From: Anaerolineaceae bacterium UBA4781
GTDB lineage: Bacteria > Chloroflexota > Anaerolineae > Anaerolineales > Anaerolineaceae
NCBI GenBank assembly: GCA_002403105.1
Contig: DHHD01000020.1
Location: 1-22,379, forward strand
DNA: 22,379 nt
Direction: 5' to 3'
The position numbers and the translations under genes are program-made. The notes beneath the pieces are model-generated. The model searched no databases. It was given only the letters and a program-made list of their open reading frames with translations, and was not told where the DNA came from. Positions 21,809 through 22,379 of this stretch are shown here, one piece after another (the stretch's first letter is position 1; each line of letters starts with the position of its first letter).

Positions 21809-22276
21809 ATGGAAGAAAACTTTGAAAAAACACTAGTCTTGATAAAGCCGGATGGAGTACAACGAAAATTGATCGGTGCGATCATTACCCGTTTTGAAAG
21901 CCGCGGTTTACAATTATTGGCAATTAAAATGATACAGGTCAGCCATGAAATGGCTGAAACACATTATAAAGAACATCTTGGAAAAAATTTTTATGCTGGC
22001 TTGGTTCAATATATTACTGCAGCTCCGGTCATCGCCATGGTTTGGGCGGGAGAAAATGCTGTAGAAGCAGTCCGCCAAACTGTTGGAAAAACCAATCCTC
22101 TCGAGGCGGCGCCCGGCAGCATCCGCCATGATTATGCACTGCTCACCAGCCGTAATTTGATCCATGCCTCCGATTCACCTGCTACTGCTGAAAGGGAGAT
22201 CGCATTATGGTTCAAACCGGAAGAGTTATGTGATTGGTCGGACCCGCATTACCCCTGGATCTTTGGAAAAAATTAA
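21809..22276 (+). CDS. ndk: Nucleoside diphosphate kinase
   Basis: A 155-residue enzyme that transfers the gamma-phosphate between nucleoside di- and triphosphates through a phosphohistidine and so balances NTP pools in the cytosol. It opens with EKTLVLIKPDGVQRKLIGAII, in which Lys13 is a conserved active-site residue. The catalytic His119 lies in SRNLIHASDSP, and the Kpn-loop region NPLEAAPGSIRHDYAL is intact, although RHDYAL replaces the more common RGDF-type sequence. The length is slightly above the usual 140-150. The ribosome site is weak (AAGAAAG). Last gene of the sigma-factor operon; no hairpin terminator is visible between it and the tRNA promoter. Confidence 0.95.
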   Translation: MEENFEKTLVLIKPDGVQRKLIGAIITRFESRGLQLLAIKMIQVSHEMAETHYKEHLGKNFYAGLVQYITAAPVIAMVWAGENAVEAVRQTVGKTNPLEAAPGSIRHDYALLTSRNLIHASDSPATAEREIALWFKPEELCDWSDPHYPWIFGKN

Positions 22277-22279
22277 AAC

Positions 22280-22308
22280 TTGACTCTGACTATATCCTGT
22301 GTTAAACT
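22280..22308 (+). promoter_or_regulatory. tRNA-Asp promoter, TTGACT-17-TAAACT
   Basis: TTGACT (22280-22285) and TAAACT (22303-22308) with a 17-nt spacer lie four bases past the ndk stop. The predicted start near 22315 is about 8 nt before the first base of the tRNA. Confidence 0.7.
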
Positions 22309-22322
22309 TTTGCACACATCAC

Positions 22323-22379
22323 GGGGGCGTGGTGTAGTGGCTAAACATGCGGCCCTGTCAAGGCCGAGACCGCGGGTTC
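22323..22379 (+). tRNA. tRNA-Asp (GTC), cut by the window end
   Basis: The first 57 bases of a tRNA are present. The acceptor 5' strand is GGGGGCG. The D-arm stem GTGT pairs with ACAT, with one G-T pair. The anticodon stem CGGCC/GGCCG encloses the loop CTGTCAA with anticodon GTC (22357-22359). A 5-base variable loop and the T-stem 5' strand GCGGG then TTC follow, where the window ends. The 3' half of the T-arm and the acceptor strand lie outside. Confidence 0.95.

Noticed and set aside
1..22379. CRISPR arrays, transposases, prophage genes or defence islands
   Set aside because: No evenly spaced direct repeats, no IS-like terminal repeats, and every substantial frame belongs to a housekeeping or envelope family.

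Overview
The window is ordinary chromosomal DNA from an AT-rich bacterium, densely packed with housekeeping genes on both strands. It shows no insertion sequence, phage gene, CRISPR array or rRNA. Several traits fit the Chloroflexota, probably an Anaerolineae-type lineage: a secreted SH3 protein with a Pro/Thr linker and C-terminal anchor, a Tat-dependent SH3/YkuD L,D-transpeptidase, a permease fused to universal-stress domains, and a MurA with Asp at the usual Cys position. This placement is an inference from gene content, with no marker-gene comparison behind it.

Layout. 1-1761 (minus): a tiny one-helix membrane protein, a four-cysteine lipoprotein and a double-GNAT-like protein. 1869-4206 (plus): a SIS-domain amino-sugar isomerase/deaminase and a MurA-type enolpyruvyl transferase, read as one unit and closed by a shared terminator. 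4250-5945 (minus): thioredoxin, Hsp20 and an OmpR-type response regulator, each with its own control signals. 6094-6792 (plus): a coiled-coil zinc-ribbon protein, convergent with a long minus-strand unit (6798-11711) read in the order smpB, hutH, L,D-transpeptidase, DUF2085 membrane protein, YfiH-type laccase-domain protein, YggU. 11837-13998: a patatin-like lipase (plus) overlaps the tail of an SH3 protein (minus), which shares a symmetrical -10 element with a double zinc-ribbon protein (plus). 14303-17673 (plus): an APC permease-USP fusion with a strong terminator, then an S58 (DmpA-type) peptidase starting at TTG. 17730-18793: a small ABM-fold monooxygenase (minus) divergent from an RluA-type pseudouridine synthase (plus). 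18807-22276 (plus): the primary sigma factor, a TPR protein and nucleoside diphosphate kinase, probably one operon. The window ends inside a tRNA-Asp with its own promoter.

Themes are cell-envelope work (MurA, L,D-transpeptidase, SH3 proteins), translation and RNA (smpB, RluA, tRNA-Asp), stress (Hsp20, thioredoxin, USP domains) and transcription (sigma factor, response regulator). Promoters of the housekeeping type, about TTGAnn-17-TATAnT, are recognisable in front of trxA, the response regulator, the zinc-ribbon gene, the permease, the sigma gene and the tRNA, and this agrees with the primary sigma factor encoded here.

I did not find a clear new multi-gene system. The best candidates for a second look are the sigma-factor leader with two promoters and mutually exclusive stems, the perfect inverted repeat over the hsp20 promoter, the Ser-Ser-Gly triad in the histidine ammonia-lyase, the Asp-type MurA next to a SIS enzyme, and the symmetrical -10 element that may give a leaderless mRNA.
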